Position numbers and translations under genes: made by a program. From Candidatus Woesearchaeota archaeon (lineage in GTDB: Archaea > Nanobdellota > Nanobdellia > Woesearchaeales > WJKV01), in assembly GCA_019323355.1 (NCBI GenBank), contig JAHWHI010000050.1, positions 1 through 10,218 of the forward strand: a stretch of DNA of 10,218 nucleotides, written 5' to 3'. Positions 4,496-10,218 of this stretch are shown piece after piece. Numbering within the stretch: position 1 is the first letter of the stretch; each line of letters starts with the position of its first letter. The notes beneath the pieces were generated by a model. It searched no databases and was not told the DNA's origin. It was given only the letters and a program-made list of their open reading frames with translations.

Positions 4496-4983
4496 TATAG
4501 CTTCTTGAACATCTTGCACATGCCAGGCTTATACTTCCATTTTTCATACAGTCTTAATGCTGGATTCTCCAGAAAGACTTCCAGCACAAGAAGATCACAC
4601 TTTTTCTTATTGAACCAGTCTTCCAATTGTTTGTAGAGCGTTTTCCCAATACCTTTGCCTCTGTATTTCTTTGTGACCAAGAGAGCGCTGAAATATCCTG
4701 TTTTCGGCGCTTTGAAAAACGGATCCACACTTGTCACAAGAAAACCATAAGCATAAGCAACCAACTTTCCTTTGTCCTCTGCAACAAGATATATCCCATC
4801 CTTTTTTTTAATTTCTTTCAGCAGTTCTTTCTTTGCATTCTTCTCAAAACTCCTGTCATCCCTCTTCATCCGTATCAGAGAGATGCCTGCTTTTTTCGCA
4901 GCCTTGTCCTCTGATGCCAGCATCTCTAGGAACAACTTATAGACTTCTTCAAGATCAGATGGTTTTGCCTTTCGTATATCCAT
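4495..4983 (-). CDS. GNAT-family N-acetyltransferase
   Basis: The 162-aa protein has the GNAT acetyl-CoA fold: strand FSALLVTKKYRGKGIGKTLY at about 98-117 with the pyrophosphate-binding R108-G-K-G-I-G113, and the closing ENPALRLYEKWKYKP at 139-153. The N-terminus (MDIRKAKPSDLEEVYKLF) is typical of GNAT alpha-1. The acceptor cannot be told from sequence; candidates are a protein N-terminus, a lysine or a small amine. It is the first gene of a two-gene operon with the dimer glycosylase, whose chemistry needs a free N-terminal amine. That pairing may be meaningful or chance. Confidence 0.9.
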   Translation of the reverse strand: MDIRKAKPSDLEEVYKLFLEMLASEDKAAKKAGISLIRMKRDDRSFEKNAKKELLKEIKKKDGIYLVAEDKGKLVAYAYGFLVTSVDPFFKAPKTGYFSALLVTKKYRGKGIGKTLYKQLEDWFNKKKCDLLVLEVFLENPALRLYEKWKYKPGMCKMFKKL

Positions 4984-5005
4984 TCAGAAAGAACAGGCAC
5001 AAATG

Positions 5006-5015
5006 GTATATAAAT
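5006..5015 (-). promoter_or_regulatory. TATA box for the GNAT-pdg operon
   Basis: The minus strand reads ATTTATATAC, centred about 27 bases before the ATG at 4983, so the transcript is predicted to be leaderless. The same decamer precedes the ligase and methyltransferase genes. Confidence 0.65.
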
Positions 5016-5027
5016 CTAATCATAAAG

Positions 5028-5037
5028 CTTTAATATT
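5028..5037 (+). promoter_or_regulatory. TATA-like box for the Ogg2 gene
   Basis: CTTTAATATT is centred about 26 bases before the ATG at 5059. It lies back to back with the TATA box of the divergent GNAT gene, 12 bases away, so the two pre-initiation complexes would compete for space. Confidence 0.45.
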
Positions 5038-5058
5038 CTGCTGTAAAACAAAGATAAA

Positions 5059-5676
5059 ATGAGAAAACTTCTCGCTTCGATAGAGGATCTGAAAAAAACC
5101 AGCATCAAAGAAGTAATCATTACTCGCACAAGAAGTTTCAAGAACATAAGGACAGAAAAAGCTATCTTCAAAGAACTTTGTTTTTGTCTTCTCACAGCGA
5201 ATTACAGTGCAGAAGGAGGAATAAGGATACAGAAGGAAATTGGCGACGGTTTTATCACACTTCCAGAAGCGAAACTGTCAGCGAGACTAAGATCCCTGGG
5301 CTACCGTTTCCCGAATGTTCGCGCAAAGTTCATAGTTGAAGCAAGAAAACATAAAGACACGCTCAAGAGAACGCTTCAGTCTTTGAATGAGACAGAAGCA
5401 AGAGAGTGGCTGGTAAAAAACATCAAAGGTCTTGGCTTCAAAGAAGCAAGCCATTTTCTAAGGAACATTGGCTCTGAGAATCTTGCAATAATCGATTTTC
5501 ATATTGTTGATCTGTTGGAAAAACACAAGTTAATAGAGAAACCAAAGACAATCACAAAAAACAAATACCTAGAAATAGAGGATGTTCTGAAAAAGATAGC
5601 AACAAAAACAAACCTAAACCTTGCAGAATTGGATCTTTATCTGTGGTTCAAAGAAACAGGAAAAGTTTTGAAATAA
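5059..5676 (+). CDS. ogg: N-glycosylase/DNA lyase, archaeal Ogg2 type
   Basis: The 205-aa helix-hairpin-helix glycosylase removes 8-oxoguanine and cuts the resulting abasic site by beta-elimination. The hairpin is IKGLGFKEASHFLRNIG (122-138), with Lys128 as the Schiff-base nucleophile and Asp146 in IIDFHIVDLL as the activating acid. These sit one residue from the equivalents in the 207-aa Methanocaldococcus jannaschii enzyme as I recall it (Lys129, Asp147). The protein ends in a lysine (GKVLK), as do characterised Ogg2 proteins, where the terminal Lys contacts the base. No iron-sulfur Cys cluster of the Nth/MutY type is present. Its TAA abuts the stop of the convergent orc1/cdc6 gene with no gap. 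Confidence 0.9.
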   Translation: MRKLLASIEDLKKTSIKEVIITRTRSFKNIRTEKAIFKELCFCLLTANYSAEGGIRIQKEIGDGFITLPEAKLSARLRSLGYRFPNVRAKFIVEARKHKDTLKRTLQSLNETEAREWLVKNIKGLGFKEASHFLRNIGSENLAIIDFHIVDLLEKHKLIEKPKTITKNKYLEIEDVLKKIATKTNLNLAELDLYLWFKETGKVLK

Positions 5677-6741
5677 TCAATAATCAGTCAGCTTCTTACT
5701 ATACGAAAGAATCTTTGTATTGCCTTGCTCTCCGCCTTTTGTGTGCTCGACATTTATCAGCTTCGCACGCTCCAGCTTGTCGATCTTCCTCTGGAAAGTC
5801 CTGTAGCTTGCTTTGCCTCCCATCTTCTGGTACATCTTGAACAGATCACCTATCTTGCTCTGCGAATTATTCTTTATCAGTTCAAGGACTTTCTCATCGT
5901 CTCCGTCCAGACCAGTTATATTAGAAAAAGAATCAAGCTTCTGCATTGCAGAATCAACGTGTTCAACTGTGATTTTTTTCACAGACTTTTGCTCTGCAGA
6001 ATTTCCAGCTTCGCGCAATAAGTAAAGGCCTTTCCGCACATCCTCTAATTCAGCTGTTTTTGCAACTGCTTTCTTGAAAGCCTCTTCGTCCCACACACCA
6101 GGTACAAATGCAAAATCCCGTCTTTGTTTCAGGATGCCAGCAATCTCATTGGCATTATATGGCTTGAACTCGATTGTCTGCGGAACCAGACGAGATTTAA
6201 TCCGCTCGTCCATTGTCAGCACGTCTTTTTTGTAATTAGTGATAAGAACAATCGACTTTCTGTAAACTTTCTCCAAAAGTGTATAGAGAAAATCAAGATC
6301 AGTTGCCTTGTCGATCTCATCAAATATCAAAACAGAGCTTATCCCTTTTGCATTAAGCTTCTCAACAATTATCCGCATCAGCTCTACAGTGTTCTTGTTC
6401 ATTGTCAATTTATAATTAAGTGCTTCGCACATCTCAAGTATGATTTTGTAGGTAGAATTCGCAGACCAGCAGTTCACATATATCGGCAGGATCTCATCTG
6501 TCTGCTCCTCGATCTCCCGTATCACATTCTTGGTAGCAACTGTCTTTCCAACACCAGGATTTCCATACACCAGACAGTTAGAGCCATTCCTCTGCTGGAA
6601 CAACGGCTTGATACAGGCAGCGATCTGGAACTGTTCTTTATCCCGGTATGGAATCAGCTTTGGCATGAAATCATAATCTAGTGCGATCTCATTGTTGAAC
6701 AAAGATTCTGAATCCGAAAGCATTCCATCGAACAACCCCAT
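5677..6741 (-). CDS. cdc6: Orc1/Cdc6 replication initiator
   Basis: The 354-aa AAA+ protein has Walker A GNPGVGKT (60-67), Walker B LIFDEID (138-144), sensor 1 Asn169 in LITNYKK, an arginine-finger segment DERIKSRL (178-185) and a sensor-2 helix DVRKGLYLLREAG (234-246). A winged-helix domain follows at about 284-350 (SKIGDLFKMYQ...SYRTFQRKIDKLERAKLI). Archaeal Orc1/Cdc6 binds origin repeats, melts DNA and loads MCM. It is slightly shorter than many homologues (about 380-420 aa), and the usual GDAR of sensor 2 is EDVR. No clear origin repeat is seen in the 80-bp promoter region. The ATG at 6741 fits the TATA spacing. It could be a paralogue with a regulatory rather than an initiator role. Confidence 0.9.
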   Translation of the reverse strand: MGLFDGMLSDSESLFNNEIALDYDFMPKLIPYRDKEQFQIAACIKPLFQQRNGSNCLVYGNPGVGKTVATKNVIREIEEQTDEILPIYVNCWSANSTYKIILEMCEALNYKLTMNKNTVELMRIIVEKLNAKGISSVLIFDEIDKATDLDFLYTLLEKVYRKSIVLITNYKKDVLTMDERIKSRLVPQTIEFKPYNANEIAGILKQRRDFAFVPGVWDEEAFKKAVAKTAELEDVRKGLYLLREAGNSAEQKSVKKITVEHVDSAMQKLDSFSNITGLDGDDEKVLELIKNNSQSKIGDLFKMYQKMGGKASYRTFQRKIDKLERAKLINVEHTKGGEQGNTKILSYSKKLTDY

Positions 6742-6760
6742 GCTCCAAAGTATTTACGTG

Positions 6761-6772
6761 AAATATATAAGC
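6761..6772 (-). promoter_or_regulatory. TATA box for orc1/cdc6
   Basis: The minus strand reads GCTTATATATTT, centred about 26 bases before the ATG at 6741, predicting a leaderless transcript. Confidence 0.6.
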
Positions 6773-6790
6773 TTTTTGAACCATAGAAAC

Positions 6791-6800
6791 ATTTATATAC
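6791..6800 (+). promoter_or_regulatory. TATA box for DNA ligase
   Basis: ATTTATATAC is centred about 26 bases before the ATG at 6822, predicting transcription starting at or within a base or two of the start codon. It is divergent from the cdc6 promoter in the same 80-bp gap. Confidence 0.65.
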
Positions 6801-6821
6801 GTTACAGCCTTCAAAACCTGC

Positions 6822-8582
6822 ATGAAATATTCAGAGTTGGTGGTGGTATTTGATCAGCTGGAATCTACTTCTAAGAGATTGGCAAAGACACATTATATCG
6901 CAGATTTGCTGAAAAAGACACCGACAGAAGACCTGCCGATGATAGTCTACATGCTGCAGGGCAGACTGTTTCCGCCAACAGACGAAAGGACTTTAGGAGT
7001 TGCTGACAAGACCGCGAAAAAAGCAATAGAGATCGCAACAGGACTTCCAGAAAAACGTGTTGTCTCAGAGTGGAAAAAATTAGGGGACTTGGGAAAGGTC
7101 GCAGAAGTTCTTATAAAAGAAAAAAAACAGAGAACACTATTATCGCATACCCTGACTGTCAAGAAAGTTTTCGAGAATCTAAGAAAATTAGTCGAGATCA
7201 CTGGAGGGGGAAGTGTTGACAGGAAACTGAAACTCGTAGCAGAGCTTCTCACCTCAGCAAAACCAGCAGAAGCAAAATACGTAATAAAGACTGCACTTGA
7301 ACAGTTACGGTTCGGTGTTGGCGAAGGAGTTATCAGGGATGCGATTGTCTGGGCATATTTTGGAAAAGAGATAGACTTGAAATACGACGAGAAAAAGCAC
7401 GACATTTCTTACAATGACAAATACAAATCCTATGTAAAAGCTGTTGAAAGCACTTATGATCTAACAAACGATTATGCAGCAGTTGCAAAGACTGCAAAAG
7501 AAAAAGGTCTCAAAGGATTAGAAAAGACAGATATTACTCTCGGGCAGCCGATAAGGGCAATGCTTGCAATGAAAGAGGATACAATTCCTGACTGTTTCAA
7601 GCGCGTCGGAACTCCTGCAGCGATCGAATACAAGTACGACGGTTTCAGGATGATCATCAACAAGGATGGAAGGGACGTAAAGATATTCACAAGAAGGTTG
7701 GACAATGTCACAAAACAATTTCCAGAAGTTGTCAAGGCAATACGAGAGCATGTATCTGCAAGACAGTGCATCCTCGACGCAGAAGCAGTCGGTTTTGATC
7801 CGAAGACAAAGGAATACAAGCCGTTCCAGAACATCTCGCAAAGGATAAAGAGAAAATATGACATTGAGATGCTCGCAAAGAAACTTCCAGTTGAATTGCA
7901 TATATTTGATATTGTCTATCATAACGGAAAAAATCTATTAGACGCTCCGTTCAAGAAACGAAGAGATATTTTGGATAAGATAGTATCGAACAAGAAATGG
8001 AGCATACAGCTGGCAAAACAAATTGTTACATCTGACGAAAAAAAAGCAGCAGAATTCTACCAAGAAGCGCTCGATTTGGGACACGAAGGCGTCATGTTCA
8101 AAAGTCTTGACGGAGCTTACCAGCCAGGCTCCAGAGTGGGAAACATGATAAAGTTCAAGCCGATCATGGAACCTCTAGATTTAGTTATCGTCGCTGCAGA
8201 ATGGGGCACTGGAAAACGTTCAGGCTGGTTAACTTCCTACGTATTAGCATGCCGTGATCCTAAATCAGGAAAATTCATGACAGTCGGAAAGGCAAGCACT
8301 GGATTAAAAGAAAAAGAAGAGCAGGGCCTGTCATTCAAGGACCTGACAAAAGTCCTGAAATCATTGATAAAAGCAGAGCACGGAAGAAAAGTCGAGCTCC
8401 ATCCGCAGATAGTTATAGAAATTGCTTTCAGCGAGATACAGAAATCTCCTACATACGAATCCGGATACGCACTAAGATTTCCAAGGGTTGTAAGGATCAG
8501 GGAGGACAGAGGACCTCACGAATGTGCAACCCTGGCTGATGTGAAACGGATGTATGATAAACAGAAAAAGACCGGAAAATAG
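6822..8582 (+). CDS. lig: ATP-dependent DNA ligase
   Basis: The 586-aa enzyme has the archaeal three-domain order: a helical DNA-binding domain (about 1-240), an adenylation domain and a C-terminal OB domain. The nucleophile Lys271 lies in motif I, KYDGFR (271-276). Motif Ia is RRLDNVTKQFPE, motif III lies around LHIFDIVY, motif IV is HEGVMFKS (421-428), motif V is MIKFKP (442-447), and the closing motif VI region is ALRFPRVVRIREDRGP (550-565). It seals nicks during Okazaki-fragment joining and repair in three steps through enzyme-AMP and DNA-adenylate. Length is close to the usual archaeal 550-600 aa. The next gene but one encodes a 3'-phosphoesterase that can prepare ends for ligation. Confidence 0.95.
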   Translation: MKYSELVVVFDQLESTSKRLAKTHYIADLLKKTPTEDLPMIVYMLQGRLFPPTDERTLGVADKTAKKAIEIATGLPEKRVVSEWKKLGDLGKVAEVLIKEKKQRTLLSHTLTVKKVFENLRKLVEITGGGSVDRKLKLVAELLTSAKPAEAKYVIKTALEQLRFGVGEGVIRDAIVWAYFGKEIDLKYDEKKHDISYNDKYKSYVKAVESTYDLTNDYAAVAKTAKEKGLKGLEKTDITLGQPIRAMLAMKEDTIPDCFKRVGTPAAIEYKYDGFRMIINKDGRDVKIFTRRLDNVTKQFPEVVKAIREHVSARQCILDAEAVGFDPKTKEYKPFQNISQRIKRKYDIEMLAKKLPVELHIFDIVYHNGKNLLDAPFKKRRDILDKIVSNKKWSIQLAKQIVTSDEKKAAEFYQEALDLGHEGVMFKSLDGAYQPGSRVGNMIKFKPIMEPLDLVIVAAEWGTGKRSGWLTSYVLACRDPKSGKFMTVGKASTGLKEKEEQGLSFKDLTKVLKSLIKAEHGRKVELHPQIVIEIAFSEIQKSPTYESGYALRFPRVVRIREDRGPHECATLADVKRMYDKQKKTGK

Positions 8583-8592
8583 ATGGTTATTC

Positions 8593-9216
8593 TTATATAT
8601 CATTAAGGATATAATCTTGAATCTCATCAAGTATGAAAAATCTTGTCCTTTTGTGGATCCGAGAGTATTTTTTTGCAATTTTCTCAAAATCATCGTTCCC
8701 AGTTATTTGGGCAGAGATCAATTTTTCTGAGGAGACTATAGACGATGTGATCTGCCAGAGAGACAATAGCAGTGAAAACTGGTTGATAACTCCATACAGC
8801 AATGTAAATACAAGCGCAACATTCCCTATCTTTGATGTAGAGGAACACGCATAGATATAATCTCCTGTTCTCTGAAATTCATGATCCCTATAGGACCGCA
8901 GTATAAATTCAGGGCCATAAGCTAATTTGTGAAGTATGCTCCCTCCAAAATCAGAAGAAAATGGATCCTGCCATCTGTAACCTTTCTTGAGCATTGTCTC
9001 GATAGAATAATATTCAACTAATTTCTCTCTTTTCATATAATCCATAAACTCAGGAAACTTCTCTGGAGACATTGTGCGTCTCGCAGTGACAAATTCTGCT
9101 GCAGTGACTGTTGCAGGATACCGAAATATCTCTTCGTCATCCTCTCTCAGACAATTGTCCATGACTCTTGTCACAAGATTGAGATACCTGAGATCATTGC
9201 TTGCCTCTGAGACCAT
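8593..9216 (-). CDS. Unrecognised 207-aa protein with a hydrophobic segment
   Basis: I do not recognise a family. The N-terminal 125 residues are soluble-looking and mixed charge, with aromatic stretches (EEIFRYPATVTAAEFVTARR, YRWQDPFSSDFGG, GPEFILRSYRDHEFQRTGDY). A hydrophobic segment at about 130-161 (IGNVALVFTLLYGVINQFSL onward) could be one long or two short membrane passes. The tail from about 170 is charged (KIAKKYSRIHKRTRFFILDEIQDYI). No nuclease, ATPase or zinc motif is visible. It lies between ligase (convergent, 10-base gap) and the 3'-phosphoesterase (same strand, upstream). It has its own TATA-like box with the expected spacing, which supports the ATG at 9216. A role in repair is suggested by position only. 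Confidence 0.7.
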   Translation of the reverse strand: MVSEASNDLRYLNLVTRVMDNCLREDDEEIFRYPATVTAAEFVTARRTMSPEKFPEFMDYMKREKLVEYYSIETMLKKGYRWQDPFSSDFGGSILHKLAYGPEFILRSYRDHEFQRTGDYIYACSSTSKIGNVALVFTLLYGVINQFSLLLSLWQITSSIVSSEKLISAQITGNDDFEKIAKKYSRIHKRTRFFILDEIQDYILNDI

Positions 9217-9218
9217 AG

Positions 9219-9242
9219 AAAGAACATCAAACTAAGTTCTTT
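9219..9242. repeat. Inverted repeat at the promoter of the unknown gene
   Basis: AAAGAAC (9219-9225) and GTTCTTT (9236-9242) form a perfect 7-base inverted repeat with a 10-base spacer. It lies between the ATG at 9216 and the TATA-like box, and one arm overlaps that box. This is a possible repressor site, but the sequence is AT-rich and a chance match is possible. Confidence 0.3.
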
Positions 9243-9248
9243 AAAAAA
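9239..9248 (-). promoter_or_regulatory. TATA-like box for the unknown 207-aa gene
   Basis: The minus strand reads TTTTTTAAAG, centred about 27 bases before the ATG at 9216. It lies directly after the stop of the phosphoesterase gene. The T6 could also act as the stop signal for that gene, as at the first gene junction of the window. Confidence 0.45.
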
Positions 9249-9249
9249 C

Positions 9250-9624
9250 TTATTTCTTCTTCACCTTGAACAGCAGCCAGTTCTTAGGCCCGGAACGCAC
9301 AAATTTTATCAGGCAATATTCTCCCTTCATCTTTCCACCTGCCATCTCAAAGACCATCTTCCCGGGCTTCTTGTCAATCATTTTGTACGTGCCTTTGTCC
9401 CAGATCTTCACAGTGCCTGCACCATATTGCCCTTCTGGAATCTCGCCCTCGAATTTCATATAAGAAATTGCATGATCCTCGACCTGTACAGCCAGCCTCT
9501 TCATGCCAGGCTTCAATGGGGGGCGTTTTGGCACTGCCCATGATTTTGCAACTTTGCCTATCTCTAGCCTGAAATCCCAGTGCAGATGTTTCGCATGATG
9601 TTCGTGGACGACAAATTTCGGCAT
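9250..9624 (-). CDS. Stand-alone LigD-type DNA 3'-phosphoesterase
   Basis: The 124-aa protein is the 3'-phosphoesterase (PE) domain that bacterial LigD carries fused to ligase and polymerase. HEHHAKHLHWDFRLE (7-21), SWAVPK (28-33), VEDHAISY (48-55), FEGEIPEGQYGAGTVKIWD (58-76) and KNWLLFK (114-120) are all present. His9, His15, Asp17, Arg19, His51 and Tyr55 match the active-site residues of Pseudomonas LigD (His42, His48, Asp50, Arg52, His84, Tyr88) at a constant offset of 33. The family removes 3'-phosphates and a terminal ribonucleotide to leave the 3'-OH needed for sealing. No Ku or polymerase domain is nearby. The neighbouring ATP-dependent ligase is the obvious partner, by inference. Confidence 0.93.
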   Translation of the reverse strand: MPKFVVHEHHAKHLHWDFRLEIGKVAKSWAVPKRPPLKPGMKRLAVQVEDHAISYMKFEGEIPEGQYGAGTVKIWDKGTYKMIDKKPGKMVFEMAGGKMKGEYCLIKFVRSGPKNWLLFKVKKK

Positions 9625-9642
9625 TTTTCAGTTTTCAAAAGT

Positions 9643-9650
9643 GAAATAAG
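9643..9650 (-). promoter_or_regulatory. Weak TATA-like box for the phosphoesterase gene
   Basis: The minus strand reads CTTATTTC, centred about 22 bases before the ATG at 9624. This is closer and weaker than the other boxes of the window, so the promoter may be weak or helped by a factor. Confidence 0.3.
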
Positions 9651-9672
9651 TTGTTACTCGAATAGTGACAAC
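9650..9672. repeat. 9-bp inverted repeat between divergent phosphoesterase and methyltransferase genes
   Basis: GTTGTTACT (9650-9658) and AGTGACAAC (9664-9672) are inverted copies with one mismatch around CGAAT. The element lies just upstream of the TATA of the methyltransferase gene and touches the TATA-like box of the phosphoesterase gene, so a bound protein could affect both. It could be an operator or a chance repeat. Confidence 0.4.
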
Positions 9673-9676
9673 AAGA

Positions 9677-9686
9677 ATTTATATAC
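9677..9686 (+). promoter_or_regulatory. TATA box for the methyltransferase gene
   Basis: ATTTATATAC is centred about 28 bases before the ATG at 9710. It is identical to the boxes of the ligase and GNAT genes. Confidence 0.6.
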
Positions 9687-9709
9687 TTTCCTATTTTGAA
9701 ATACAAAAA

Positions 9710-10218
9710 ATGGCTGAAAAAAGCGTTTATGAGCCTAGAGAAGACACTTTTCTGCTGGCCACCCAAGTAAAGAAACACGCAAAAGGCAAGGTTCTGGAAA
9801 TCGGGGCTGGTTCTGGCTATTTATCAGATGTGGCTGCAGAAAAAAAAACAGTAAAATCTGTCACAGCATGCGACATTAATCCTCACAGCATCACATATAT
9901 GCAGAAACTGGAGAAAAAAGGCAAGCTTGCATACAGAAAAAAGATCAAGATCATCAAGTCTGATTTGTTCTCAAATATAAAAGGGGTATTTGACACCATT
10001 GTCTTCAATCCGCCCTATCTTCCAGAAGACGAGCGGGAACCAGGAGGATGGCTCAAGAAAGCAACAACAGGCGGAAAAAAAGGGTGGGAGACCATAGAGA
10101 ACTTCCTGAACAATCTCGCAGAATTTTTGGATTCAAAAGGGAAGACCCTTCTTCTTTTCAGCAGCCTGACAAACAAGGAGAAAATCGACCAGCTGATACA
10201 GGATCGTCTTTTTGATTA
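9710..10218 (+). CDS. HemK/Mtq2-type protein-glutamine methyltransferase, 3' end outside window
   Basis: 169 codons are present and the frame runs off the window. The chain opens MAEKSVYEPREDTFLL; YEPREDT (7-13) is typical of the archaeal and eukaryotic Mtq2-like branch. The SAM-binding loop LEIGAGSG is at 29-36, the acidic CDIN at 54-57, and the substrate motif NPPYLP at 100-105. The family methylates the amide nitrogen of the glutamine in the GGQ motif of class I release factors (aRF1 in archaea), tuning termination of translation. Full-length members are about 180-210 aa, so only a short C-terminal part is missing. Alternative: a related NPPY methyltransferase with a nucleic-acid substrate. 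Confidence 0.88.
   Translation, partial: MAEKSVYEPREDTFLLATQVKKHAKGKVLEIGAGSGYLSDVAAEKKTVKSVTACDINPHSITYMQKLEKKGKLAYRKKIKIIKSDLFSNIKGVFDTIVFNPPYLPEDEREPGGWLKKATTGGKKGWETIENFLNNLAEFLDSKGKTLLLFSSLTNKEKIDQLIQDRLFD

Noticed and set aside
4496..4519. Upstream ATG for the dimer glycosylase
   Set aside because: The family needs the nucleophilic amine at residue 2, directly before Arg3; the upstream start would add eight residues and destroy this.
6124..6681. 185-aa + strand open frame antisense to cdc6
   Set aside because: It has no promoter or ribosome-binding site, its composition is unlike a protein, and it lies entirely under a well-supported AAA+ gene.
6742..6821. Possible replication origin next to cdc6
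   Set aside because: The 80-bp gap is filled by two divergent promoters. No repeated ORB or mini-ORB element (TTCCAGTGGAAAC-like) is present; AACCATAGAAAC is only a poor single match.
1..10218. CRISPR array, insertion sequence or rRNA
   Set aside because: No regularly spaced repeats, transposase motifs, terminal inverted repeats or rRNA-like conserved sequence were found on reading through.

Overview
This window reads as chromosomal DNA of an archaeon, most likely a reduced-genome lineage of the DPANN type (Woesearchaeota/Pacearchaeota-like). The domain call is firm: it carries an RpoP-eL43-Pcc1-prefoldin beta operon, UPF0147, an Orc1/Cdc6 initiator, an archaeal-type ATP-dependent DNA ligase and an Ogg2-type glycosylase. 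It also has TATA boxes about 26-28 bases before most start codons (leaderless genes) and a tRNA intron with a bulge-helix-bulge. The lineage call is an inference from very compact genes (67-aa eL43, 70-aa Pcc1, 184-aa MscS) and almost no intergenic space.

Layout. Positions 1-58 hold the 3' end of an unidentified gene, ending in a hairpin and T-run. Next on + are a stand-alone asparagine-synthetase-like ATP-pyrophosphatase (91-966) and a minimal MscS channel (1002-1556). On the minus strand, 2816 down to 1557, is an information-processing operon: tRNA-Pro(UGG), eL43, RpoP, Pcc1 (KEOPS), prefoldin beta, UPF0147. The genes overlap or nearly touch, and the tRNA has a 17-nt intron in its T-loop. 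Upstream, also on minus, is TsaC (2851-3408), which supplies the substrate of the t6A pathway in which Pcc1/KEOPS acts. Behind it lies a three-gene operon of very small proteins (35, 51 and 84 aa; 3459-3988). These have perfect Shine-Dalgarno sequences, unlike the leaderless genes around them.

From about 4070 to 9624 the window is rich in DNA repair and replication genes: a T4 endonuclease V-type pyrimidine-dimer glycosylase coupled to a GNAT acetyltransferase (minus), an Ogg2 8-oxoguanine glycosylase/lyase (plus), Orc1/Cdc6 (minus), ATP-dependent DNA ligase (plus), an unrecognised 207-aa protein with a hydrophobic segment (minus), and a stand-alone LigD-type 3'-phosphoesterase (minus). Together these could remove damaged bases, clean 3' ends and seal nicks. 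The window ends inside a HemK/Mtq2-type protein-glutamine methyltransferase gene (plus).

The points most worth a second look are the T-loop tRNA intron with a textbook bulge-helix-bulge, the tRNA-to-ribosomal-protein co-transcript, the tiny-protein operon, the valine in place of the catalytic N-terminal threonine in the dimer glycosylase, and the unknown protein between ligase and phosphoesterase. No CRISPR array, transposase or rRNA was seen.
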